Shown here: positions 32,311 to 40,070 of the stretch, piece by piece
Layout of the letters: the number at the start of each line of letters is the position of its first letter
How positions within the stretch are numbered: the stretch's first letter is position 1
The notes under the pieces: generated by a model
The model's input: the letters and a program-made list of their open reading frames with translations, nothing else
What the model was told of the DNA's origin: nothing
Databases searched by the model: none
Translations under genes and position numbers: made by a program
Assembly: GCF_003332885.2 (NCBI RefSeq)
Contig: NZ_QOWJ01000001.1
Coordinates: 1-64,000, forward strand
Length of the DNA: 64,000 nt
Direction: 5' to 3'
Source of the DNA: Paracnuella aquatica
GTDB lineage: Bacteria; Bacteroidota; Bacteroidia; Chitinophagales; Chitinophagaceae

Positions 32311-32318
32311 CGAATGTA
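32311..32318 (-). promoter_or_regulatory. Putative -7 promoter element of blaI-M56
   Basis: TACATTCG on the minus strand, one change from TAnnTTTG, 17 bases before the ATG. It lies directly beside the first dyad, where a bound repressor would block it. Confidence 0.45.
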
Positions 32319-32319
32319 T

Positions 32320-32355
32320 AACTAAAAAATTAGTTTATCAACTAAAAATATAGTT
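32320..32355. promoter_or_regulatory. Tandem BlaI-type operator dyads
   Basis: Two dyads of the form AACTA....TAGTT: AACTAAAAAATTAGTT at 32320-32335 (6-base arms) and AACTAAAAATATAGTT at 32340-32355 (5-base arms), 20 bases centre to centre so they lie on one DNA face. They sit at the blaI promoter. The role as BlaI operators is inferred from position. Confidence 0.6.
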
Positions 32356-32571
32356 ATGATAGCAAAATTCTTTTTCTGATGGGCTTGGTGCAGGTTCTGA
32401 AACACTATGAAAAGGTAGACTGATGGGCATCGTAATGCCCTCCAGGCGCATTCATATAAGCAGCGCAAAGCATATTATGTAACTCGATCGTTATGTAGAA
32501 AAGCCGCCCGTGTTATTTATGAAAGCTTACAAACTAATCTTGCTTTATTTTGCAGTTTATAAATATTGCTC

Positions 32572-33261
32572 ATGGCTGAACCCATCATAGAAATCCGTAA
32601 CGCTAATATTTACCAGGGCGGCAACCTGGTGTTGCAAGACGTGAACCTGACCGTGAACAAAGGAGAGTTTGTGTACCTGGTGGGTAAAACCGGAACCGGC
32701 AAATCGAGCTTGCTGAAAACGCTGTACGGCGAACTGCCCTTGAAAGAAGGTGACGCCACGGTAGCCGGCTATAACCTGCGCGACCTGACCTGGAAAACGG
32801 TTCCTTACCTGCGCCGTACACTGGGTGTGGTGTTCCAGGATTTCCAGTTGCTCACCGACCGCAACGTGAATGAGAACCTGAAGTTTGTGCTGAAAGCTAC
32901 CGGCTGGAAAGACGATAAACTAATGAATGAAAAGATTGCCGATGTGCTGGAAAAAGTGGGCTTGAAATCGAAAGGGTTCAAATATCCGTTTGAGCTCAGT
33001 GGCGGCGAGCAACAGCGTATTGATATTGCGCGGGCCCTGCTTAATTCGCCCAAGCTCATTTTAGCGGACGAGCCCACCGGCAATCTTGATCCCGAAACCT
33101 CCGACGAGATCATGAACCTGCTGTTTCATATTTCCCGCGATTACGGTGCAGCCGTGGTGATGGCCACACACGACTATATTGTGATTCAGAAATTCCCGGC
33201 CCGCATGGTGCGTACCGAAAAAGGACAGGTGCAGGATAATGCATCTATAACAATGCAATAA
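32572..33261 (+). CDS. ftsE: Cell-division ABC ATPase FtsE
   Basis: A 229-residue ATPase that, with FtsX, links the divisome to peptidoglycan hydrolase activation at the inner membrane. Walker [10 protein letters not shown] (about 37-45), Q loop [12 protein letters not shown] signature LSGGEQQR (about 141-148), Walker [10 protein letters not shown] (about 157-165) and the switch His in MATHD are all present. The ATG at 32572 ([10 protein letters not shown]) is preferred over an in-frame TTG two codons earlier. FtsX is not next to it. The 3' end overlaps the convergent glycosyltransferase gene by 17 bases. Confidence 0.9.
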   Translation: MAEPIIEIRNANIYQGGNLVLQDVNLTVNKGEFVYLVGKTGTGKSSLLKTLYGELPLKEGDATVAGYNLRDLTWKTVPYLRRTLGVVFQDFQLLTDRNVNENLKFVLKATGWKDDKLMNEKIADVLEKVGLKSKGFKYPFELSGGEQQRIDIARALLNSPKLILADEPTGNLDPETSDEIMNLLFHISRDYGAAVVMATHDYIVIQKFPARMVRTEKGQVQDNASITMQ

Positions 33262-34363
33262 GCGCCGCAGCATTGCGCTGGTTATTATAGGCATGCAGCA
33301 ACTGAACACGTTGCTGCATTTCTTTTTCGGTGAAGGCTTGTTGCATTTGTGTTTGCACCAGCGTTGAAAATGCATCAGCATCTTCGGCCAGGTGCACCAA
33401 CTCGTTGAGGCCACTGCCTGCTACGCCCGCCTCGTTGGTAATGCAATGACGGCCGCGGAAGAGTGCATGTAATAATTTTAGCTTGATGCCGGTTTCATTC
33501 AACGAGGGCAGGATATTGATATGAGCTTCCCCTATTAACCTTTCCATCTCTTCATCCGAAGGGTTATTTACCAACCGGATGTTTTGGTGCTGTGCAATTT
33601 TATCGGCCAGTTTTTGTGGTGCATTTTTACCCGCCACAACAAACGGAGTATCTGTTTTTGAAAACACATGTTCAAGAAGCCACAGCACTACGGCTTTGTT
33701 TTCCGCAACGGATAGGTTACCATGATAAAGACAATACTTACCTTGTCCGGCTTCCGCATTGATCTCTTGCCAGGGAACAAATGGCGGTACAAAAGAAGTT
33801 TGTTCCAGCCCGTATTTTTCGTGGAATACCACTCGATCTCTTTCTGAAACGGCGGCATAGCTTAAATGCTTGGGCAGTTGTTGCTGGTAGCGCTCCAGGC
33901 GGTTGCTTTCTACGAGGTAATAAAAATTTTTGAGCGGCGATGTTTCCGTTTGCGCCAGGCGCTGGTAGTAGGCCGCTTCGTTGTTGTGCAACCGCACTAC
34001 AACTTTGCGGTTTTTATTGGTCAAAAACGGTATAACGCCGCAGGAATGCACACCCTCAAAAACAATAGGTAAATCATCGCCATTCAGCCGCTGTATCAAT
34101 TCTTTGTTGATGCGTGATGCAACAATGTAGGGCAGCGGTGACGCCAGGCATTGCCACGGACTTTTCCTGGAATAAACATGTACCGCATGGCAGTACTGCT
34201 CCAAGCCTTGGTGATTCCGTTCTGCTTTGTATTGAAAATAATGCAGGTTAATTTTTATGCCGGCATTGGCCAGTGCTACAATTTTATAATACAAATCTAT
34301 TACGCCACCATAATCGGGCGGGGCAGGCGCATCAAAGCAAACAATATGTACCTGTTTATCCAA
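33245..34363 (-). CDS. Glycosyltransferase, family-4-like
   Basis: A 372-residue GT-B-type glycosyltransferase that adds a sugar from a nucleotide donor. The N-terminal domain opens VHIVCFDAPAPPDYGGVIDLYYK, where PPDYGG is the usual loop; in the C-terminal half NISVAENK-type (LYHGNLSVAENKAV) and the donor-site LNETGIKLKLLHALFRG stretch (about 289-305) match the group of family 4 transferases in Bacteroidota polysaccharide genes. It starts inside the last codons of the preceding glycosyltransferase (8-base overlap), so the two are translationally coupled. Acceptor and sugar unknown. Confidence 0.85.
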   Translation of the reverse strand: MDKQVHIVCFDAPAPPDYGGVIDLYYKIVALANAGIKINLHYFQYKAERNHQGLEQYCHAVHVYSRKSPWQCLASPLPYIVASRINKELIQRLNGDDLPIVFEGVHSCGVIPFLTNKNRKVVVRLHNNEAAYYQRLAQTETSPLKNFYYLVESNRLERYQQQLPKHLSYAAVSERDRVVFHEKYGLEQTSFVPPFVPWQEINAEAGQGKYCLYHGNLSVAENKAVVLWLLEHVFSKTDTPFVVAGKNAPQKLADKIAQHQNIRLVNNPSDEEMERLIGEAHINILPSLNETGIKLKLLHALFRGRHCITNEAGVAGSGLNELVHLAEDADAFSTLVQTQMQQAFTEKEMQQRVQLLHAYNNQRNAAALIALL

Positions 34364-35447
34364 GCAACTGTTGATAAAAGTGCAGTAATTTTTTTTCTTC
34401 TTCCTGCCAGTTTAATTCCTGGCGGGCTTTGAGGCAATTAGCACGCAGCCGGTTTTGTAAAGCTTGATCTCTTAAAAATCCATTTATCTTTTCCGCGATA
34501 TTTATTGGTGCAAGGTCTCTGATCAAAACGGCCACTTCGAATTGCTGGTTGATGTCATGGTAAACCGGATAGTCAACGCACAATTGCGGCACGCCTGCAT
34601 GTATGTAATCAAAAAATCGGTTAGCAAGTGAATAATAATTACTTAACCCATTGTTCTCGAACAGCGTAATACCTAGGATCGCTTTTGGTGTGAGTACACG
34701 TAAATCAGCAGGGATTTTCTTCCCTTTAAAGTGCACCTTATTTTCCAATCCGTTTTGCTTAGTGATTGCTTTTGCGGCGCCCAGGTAGTTGCCATCTCCA
34801 TAAATATGCAAAGGGCAGTCGATCCATTTAAAAGCAGGTATGAGGGTTTCAAAAGAACGACCTTCGTTTACAGCGCCCTGGTAAATGATAAACCGCTCCT
34901 GCACTATATCAGCCACTGGGTCATTGGTGAGCTTTGGTATATTCCGGATCACTCCATAATTCACCTTGTATTCCGACAAGAAAATCTTTTTTATCGGCTC
35001 ATTGACCGTGTATCCATGTCGACACCGGGGCACCGCAAACCGTTCGATCCATTTCCAGATTTTATAAACGAGAGGCCGCGTCACCACCTCTTTCATTTCA
35101 CAAAAAAGTTCATGTGCATCATAAACTCTCTTAGTGCGTTTTATTTTGGACGCTATTAAAACCGGGATGATGGTATCGAGGTCAATAGCGCAAATCAAGT
35201 TCGCTCTCTGCGCTAGCAAAAAAATGAGCAGCCTGAAATTATACTCGAGGTAAAAGAAAAAACCTTTGCGAAAAATCAGCGATAAACGTTTTTGCCGAAA
35301 AGGTTGCCCCACCAATGCCGGTGAATCCCTGTATTGCCTGCCCACCAGCAATACATCATGTCCAGCCTCACTGAGGGTGCTGCAGATCCGGATCATCCGT
35401 TGATCATACACCAAATCATTTGTAACTGTAAATACCAATCGTTTCAT
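34356..35447 (-). CDS. Glycosyltransferase, family-4-like
   Basis: A 363-residue GT-B glycosyltransferase. It starts MKRLVFTVTNDLVYDQRMIRICSTLSEAGHDVLLVGR, the usual N-terminal Rossmann pattern of family 4, with KRVYDAHELFCEMKEV (about 105-120) as the signature of the second helix and a C-terminal donor site around ALGITLFENNGLSNYYSLANRFFDYIHAGVPQ (about 267-300, with the Glu-containing loop). I chose the ATG at 35447; an upstream in-frame Met at 35510 overlaps the oxidoreductase gene. It lies between the oxidoreductase (31 bases upstream) and the other glycosyltransferase; together they look like a small surface-glycan or glycolipid operon. Confidence 0.85.
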   Translation of the reverse strand: MKRLVFTVTNDLVYDQRMIRICSTLSEAGHDVLLVGRQYRDSPALVGQPFRQKRLSLIFRKGFFFYLEYNFRLLIFLLAQRANLICAIDLDTIIPVLIASKIKRTKRVYDAHELFCEMKEVVTRPLVYKIWKWIERFAVPRCRHGYTVNEPIKKIFLSEYKVNYGVIRNIPKLTNDPVADIVQERFIIYQGAVNEGRSFETLIPAFKWIDCPLHIYGDGNYLGAAKAITKQNGLENKVHFKGKKIPADLRVLTPKAILGITLFENNGLSNYYSLANRFFDYIHAGVPQLCVDYPVYHDINQQFEVAVLIRDLAPINIAEKINGFLRDQALQNRLRANCLKARQELNWQEEEKKLLHFYQQLLG

Positions 35448-35478
35448 TGCTGTACGCGGCAGTGAGGGCTGCAGTTTC

Positions 35479-36483
35479 TTATTCTGATGCAGCTTTATAG
35501 AGGCGGTCAATTGTTTCGACCGTTTTTATTGCTTCACTCACACTGGGTAATTGATGCGGCATATTGTTTAAAGCTTTTTGCAATTCATCGAAAACAAGAT
35601 GATGGTTACTCATACTACCAGCATAAAACCCATACTGATTAGCGGGGTTTTGTGGAAGGACGGCGTTGGTGTGCACATCCATTTCATTGGTGTTCCAGTC
35701 CAGCGTGTTTAAATATTGCCCACCAATCTTTACAGTGCCTTTTGTGCCAATAATGGCAATGGAACCTTCTTTATTTTCACCAAAGCTATTGATTGAAAAA
35801 TGCACAGTTCCCATTGCCCCGGAATTGGTTTCCAGCAAGGCCAGGAACGTATCTTCTAACTCAAAATGTTGGCGCAAGTTCCAATTTTTCTTTTTTGCAT
35901 CGATTGTTATTACGTCACCCAACAGCCAAATGAGCAGGTCGATAAAATGGCTGAATTGGGTATACAATATTCCGCCATCCAATTCCTGCGTACCGCGCCA
36001 ATCACCAGCATAATAATCTTGCGAACGATTCCAGTATCCGTTTACCGAAAAGCTTAGAATTTTTCCCAATGCACCTTTGTCCAGCAACTCTTTCACAACC
36101 TGCACGGGCGGATTGAAACGATTTTGTTTTACGATAAACAATTGCCTCCGAAAAAAATGCGCCGTGTCACGCATCGAGTAGGCAGCTTCTTTTGTAAGAC
36201 ACATCGGCTTTTCGCAAAGTACATGCCTGCCGCCTTGCAGCGATTTAATGGTGTGCTCAGCATGCAAGCCGTTGGGCGTACACACTACCACTACCTGTAC
36301 GCCTTTTTCCGATTGCAATAATTCATCAATAGATGTATAAGCTTTAGCGCCAAAACGGGTAGCAAATGCTTCCGCTTTTTCGGCCACCACATCGCAAACC
36401 GCCACTAGTTTGCCCACCCGTGCTATTTGCTCGGCATGGCGCCAGGCAATACGGCCGCATCCTATTATTGCAAAATGAAACAT
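35479..36483 (-). CDS. Gfo/Idh/MocA-family NAD(P)-dependent sugar oxidoreductase
   Basis: A 334-residue dehydrogenase of the GFO/IDH/MocA family. The Rossmann nucleotide loop IIGCGRIAWRHAEQI (about 6-20) is followed by the family motif EKPMCLTKEAAY (about 92-103) with the catalytic Lys, and the C-terminal alpha/beta domain with DGGILYTQFSHFIDLLIWLLGD. Members oxidise or reduce hydroxyl or keto groups on sugars, often nucleotide-linked sugars of surface glycans. The start at 36483 (MFHFAIIGCG) is preferred to 36531, because the family begins at this point and a TAACTTCG promoter element lies eight bases upstream. First gene of a three-gene operon. Confidence 0.9.
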   Translation of the reverse strand: MFHFAIIGCGRIAWRHAEQIARVGKLVAVCDVVAEKAEAFATRFGAKAYTSIDELLQSEKGVQVVVVCTPNGLHAEHTIKSLQGGRHVLCEKPMCLTKEAAYSMRDTAHFFRRQLFIVKQNRFNPPVQVVKELLDKGALGKILSFSVNGYWNRSQDYYAGDWRGTQELDGGILYTQFSHFIDLLIWLLGDVITIDAKKKNWNLRQHFELEDTFLALLETNSGAMGTVHFSINSFGENKEGSIAIIGTKGTVKIGGQYLNTLDWNTNEMDVHTNAVLPQNPANQYGFYAGSMSNHHLVFDELQKALNNMPHQLPSVSEAIKTVETIDRLYKAASE

Positions 36484-36491
36484 AGCGCCGG

Positions 36492-36499
36492 CGAAGTTA
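36492..36499 (-). promoter_or_regulatory. Putative -7 promoter element of the sugar operon
   Basis: TAACTTCG followed by CCGG on the minus strand, ending eight bases before the start of the oxidoreductase gene. One change from TAnnTTTG. Confidence 0.4.
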
Positions 36500-36554
36500 A
36501 GGTTTTGCAGCGGTGCTGTAGTTTTTACCAATGCAATTGCTGTTGGATATGCCG

Positions 36555-36599
36555 ATAAAAGAAGCGGCGCACAAACATTTTGTGCGCCGCTTCTTTTAT
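36555..36599 (-). terminator. Terminator of the TonB-receptor gene
   Basis: A 21-bp perfect stem with a 3-base loop (arms 36555-36575 and 36579-36599); its core is AAGCGGCGCACAAA with its complement. It begins 13 bases past the receptor stop. Confidence 0.9.
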
Positions 36600-36612
36600 G
36601 TGTGATAAAACA

Positions 36613-39249
36613 TTAAGGTCTGAATCCTTCGTCGCCCATGCCTTCACGTTCGCTGCGTGTGTTTTTACGCTTGAGCAGGGTAGGATCGAATTTGCCAAAA
36701 CGCCAGTTGAAATTCAGGCGCATGATCTGCGGGTCGCGGCGGCGCTCCACTTCCTGGTAGAAAAACGGCGACTCGGAAACCGAACGATACAGCCTGGTGC
36801 GGAAAATATCCTGGATGTTGAGCGATACCGACGCAGTGCGGTTTTTCAGGAACTCCAGCCGCAGTGCAGCATCCACGCCAAAGTTTGGTTTGATGTATCC
36901 CTGCGCGGTTGTTTGCGAACCAAATCCACCGCCGAAACCGCCACCAAATCCACCACCGCCGCCACCGCCTCGGCCGCCACCACCACCGCCTGCAGGCAAA
37001 ATGGTACGTGACTGGTAATCGGCAGAAAGTTGCAGCGACAGGTTTTTAGGTAGGCGGAACGTGTTGTTCACTTTTGCAAAATAAGAGAACAGCGGATCCT
37101 GTTGGGTTTGTCCCGGGATGTCGATTTGAATTTGCGAAACAAACAGGTTCAGGTTGGCATTTACATCCCACCATTTTGCCAAAGGCGTACGACCGGTAAG
37201 TTCCATACCGGTGATGTAGCTACGGTTGGCGTTGATATAGGTATTGATGAACACCTGGCGTTTTACCACTGTATCATCTTCCGGCACCTGGAAACGGCTG
37301 ATTACATTATTGGTGTTGCGGAAATACACCGACGCTAAAAACGAGCTGCGGTTTTTGAATTGTTTGGAATAAGAAACCTCGATCGAATTGGTAAACTCTG
37401 GCTTCAGTCCAGGGTTACCGCGGCTCAGGTTGAGTGTATCGGTATAATCAACAAAGGGAAATAGTTGCCAAAAGTTGGGCCTGTTGATGCGGCGCGAATA
37501 ATTCAGTTGCAGATCCTGGTCTTCGCTCAGGCGCTGGCTTAAAAATACACTGGGGAAAAAGCTGAGCGGAAACTCAATGTCAAAATTTTGCTTCCTTGTG
37601 GGCAATTCGCCGGTGTAGAATGAACTCTCAGCACGAAGTCCCAACTGGTAGTTGAAGTTTTTCAGCTGCTGGCTATAGGTTACATAGGCAGCATGCACCT
37701 GGTCGCGGCTGTTGAATTCTACCGAACGGGCCGGTTCAAATTTGTATACGCCATCGGTTGAGTCGAGGAAGAAATTGTTTTGGCTGGCCACCTTGCGCAG
37801 GCTAGAGCGAAAACCCATTTCCATTTTCGATTTGTCGCTCAGAGGATTGACAAAATCGAGTTGATAAATCAAGTTTTCATTTTTACCGGCACCCAGTTGC
37901 AACTGGTTTTGATAGTTGCGCAGCGGGCTGCCCGGTGCGTTGTAAACATTTGAAAAAACATTGTTGTCGTTGTTGCTGCGGCTGCGGTTGTAGGTAAGGT
38001 CGCTGGTCAGTTCTTTACCTGCTTTAGGGAAATTATATTTATACGAGATCTGTCCACCCATGTTGCGGTTGCGTCCCACCGTTTGTGCAAAACGTTCGTT
38101 GTAGGAGTTGGACAAAAATGGCTTTTGCTGGTCGATATAAATAAAGCTGCGGTTTTCGGGTTCAAACTGGCTTCGTACCGTGTTGCCTGTAATGGTAATA
38201 GTGTTGCGGTTGTTGATGAAGTAATCGAAACCCGCCCGCAAAAACCTGAAATTACCTTCCGAAACGTTGCGATCGGTTTGCGTCAGGCTGTTTTCGATCT
38301 GGTTGGTAGTGGTGTTCCTGAACTGGCTGCCTGTAGAAATGGTTTTGCGTTGGTTGTAGTTTGCCGCGGCAAAAAAGTTGATCTTGTTTTGACGCACATT
38401 GATATCTACACCGGCGCCAATGCGGCCGCGTGAATCTACGTTGGTGCGCAGGTTGCCGCTATAGCCAACGCGTTTATTTTTTTTCAAAACAACGTTCAGG
38501 ATACCGCCGCCGCCACCAGATGCATCAAACTTGGCGGAAGGGTTGGAGATGATTTCAACGCTTTCAATAGCATCGGCCGGAATTTGTTCCAGTGTGAGGT
38601 TGGTTGGACGACCATCCACAAAAATCTGCGGGCTTTGGTTGCGCAGCGTTACGTTGCCATCCACATCCACATTGATGGAAGGCACGTTGCGCATTACATC
38701 AACAGCGGTACCACCCGCCGAAGTAAGGTTGCGGTCTACATTAAATATTTTACGGTCAATGCCCATTTGCAACATTGGTCGGTCAGCCGTTACCGTTACA
38801 TTCTGCAACAGTTTATCATCGATTTCTAATTTCAGGTTGCCAAGGTCTTTATCGAGCAGTTCCGCCACCGAAACAGAACCGGCCGCGGCGCCTGGACCAC
38901 TGGGCAAATCGAAGGCTACATTTTGCTCAAAGGGTTTGAAACCAATACCGGTGATGCGGAGTTTATAGCGGCCCATTGCCGGCACATTGTCCATGCTAAA
39001 CTCGCCGTTGGCGCGGGTAAGCATGCCATTTACTACCGTTTCTTTTCGTTGGCGTGTTGCCGAGTCCATTCGGTCCTGCACCAATGTTACCGACGCTGCG
39101 TCCACTGGTTTGTTATTGGCATCTACCACTTTGCCATAAAAGCGGCCGGCCATTTGTGGGCCGCCTCCCCGTCGTGCACCCTGTGGGTTTTGTGCAAAGG
39201 AAAAATGGGTAGCGAACAGCAGTGCCAACAGCACAAACAAGTGTCTCAT
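36613..39249 (-). CDS. TonB-dependent receptor with outer-membrane-protein beta-barrel (OMP_b-brl_3 type)
   Basis: An 878-residue outer-membrane protein with a signal peptide MRHLFVLLALLFATHFSFA. A CarboxypepD_reg-like domain follows (about 35-130: GRFYGKVVDANNKPVDAASVTLVQD), then a plug-like domain with NVTVTADRPMLQMGIDRKIFNVDRNL (about 150-175) and VDGRPTNLTLEQIPADAIESVEIISNPSAKFDASGGGGGI (about 212-251), then the long barrel. A striking Gly-rich tract lies at about 751-777, within the barrel. The ATG at 39249 is the natural start; the frame extends further upstream but with no signal. The protein belongs to the large TonB-receptor class in which the DUF-type beta-barrel replaces a standard barrel; ligand unknown. 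Terminated at 36555-36599. Confidence 0.9.
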   Translation of the reverse strand: MRHLFVLLALLFATHFSFAQNPQGARRGGGPQMAGRFYGKVVDANNKPVDAASVTLVQDRMDSATRQRKETVVNGMLTRANGEFSMDNVPAMGRYKLRITGIGFKPFEQNVAFDLPSGPGAAAGSVSVAELLDKDLGNLKLEIDDKLLQNVTVTADRPMLQMGIDRKIFNVDRNLTSAGGTAVDVMRNVPSINVDVDGNVTLRNQSPQIFVDGRPTNLTLEQIPADAIESVEIISNPSAKFDASGGGGGILNVVLKKNKRVGYSGNLRTNVDSRGRIGAGVDINVRQNKINFFAAANYNQRKTISTGSQFRNTTTNQIENSLTQTDRNVSEGNFRFLRAGFDYFINNRNTITITGNTVRSQFEPENRSFIYIDQQKPFLSNSYNERFAQTVGRNRNMGGQISYKYNFPKAGKELTSDLTYNRSRSNNDNNVFSNVYNAPGSPLRNYQNQLQLGAGKNENLIYQLDFVNPLSDKSKMEMGFRSSLRKVASQNNFFLDSTDGVYKFEPARSVEFNSRDQVHAAYVTYSQQLKNFNYQLGLRAESSFYTGELPTRKQNFDIEFPLSFFPSVFLSQRLSEDQDLQLNYSRRINRPNFWQLFPFVDYTDTLNLSRGNPGLKPEFTNSIEVSYSKQFKNRSSFLASVYFRNTNNVISRFQVPEDDTVVKRQVFINTYINANRSYITGMELTGRTPLAKWWDVNANLNLFVSQIQIDIPGQTQQDPLFSYFAKVNNTFRLPKNLSLQLSADYQSRTILPAGGGGGGRGGGGGGGFGGGFGGGFGSQTTAQGYIKPNFGVDAALRLEFLKNRTASVSLNIQDIFRTRLYRSVSESPFFYQEVERRRDPQIMRLNFNWRFGKFDPTLLKRKNTRSEREGMGDEGFRP

Positions 39250-39511
39250 AAATTTGTTTTTATATGCGCGGGGCGCACATCTTGGGGTTTTCTTCAATGC
39301 GTGCCTGAAAAGACGCTTGCAAGTTACAATCCAATCGGCTAGAGGGTTGGCAGGGTTAACCATAATTAACATGGGGCCTGCCGAACGCAACGAACCGGTA
39401 TTATTTTATATGAGGATTTTTTAGTGTAGCGCTGTCAAAATATTTCTGACGCCCGGGTGGCTGGGTCAAGATTTTTTTCAGAAAAATGCATTGATTGTTT
39501 CCTGTTTTCCT

Positions 39512-39519
39512 TAGTTTTG
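39512..39519 (+). promoter_or_regulatory. -7 promoter element of tRNA-His
   Basis: TAGTTTTG, an exact TAnnTTTG match, ends 15 bases before the tRNA. A TTG at 39491-39493 is a possible -33 box. Confidence 0.65.
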
Positions 39520-39534
39520 CCTCCCAACAAAAAC

Positions 39535-39612
<78 letters not shown>

Positions 39613-39616
39613 AGAG

Positions 39617-39641
39617 GCCCTGCAGCAATGCGGGGCTTTTT
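39617..39641 (+). terminator. Terminator of tRNA-His
   Basis: GCCCTGCA / TGCGGGGC stem (one T-G wobble), loop GCAA, followed by T5, starting four bases after the encoded CCA. Confidence 0.8.
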
Positions 39642-39643
39642 GT

Positions 39644-40070
39644 TGGGGGTGAGGGCTGAAATGGGCTCCTGTATTGGGTTTTCAACTAAATAAAACCTCT
39701 TTGCGTCGGTGTGGGGTAAAAATACAATTATTTTCTGTTGTGTCTGAAAAGCGCCTGAAATGAGTCCAGGTGACGCGTTTACCGACGCTCCAACCGTTGC
39801 CTAACAGCACAATTCTGTCCGTTTCTTCCTGACTTCCTGAATTAGCTCTTACTTCAGTTTTGCTTGAAGCACAAGTATTTACTCTACGCCCGGTGGTCAT
39901 CGCCTAAAAGCTCTCCGCAGGTACTTAAGCTATCATTTGCGTCTACTACATGCATTACCTACTTCGAAGCTTTAATTAGTGTATCGAAAAACCTTGTACA
40001 TCATTTCAGGAATTATGTAACAACTACTGCACTATCATTTGGGACCTTTGTGGTATTAAAAAAGCAAATA
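39644..40070. other. Leader region of the copper island, no gene seen
   Basis: About 430 AT-rich bases between the tRNA terminator and copA. Open frames here have no recognisable protein. The ten-base word CTATCATTTG occurs twice in direct orientation (39930-39939 and 40032-40041), 102 bases apart, the second just before a promoter-like element. This is where a regulatory site or an integration boundary of the island would be expected, but I can prove neither. Confidence 0.4.
40043..40050 (+). promoter_or_regulatory. Putative -7 promoter element of the copper operon
   Basis: GACCTTTG followed by TGG, one change from TAnnTTTG, 20 bases before the copA ATG, the same spacing as in purM. Confidence 0.45.
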
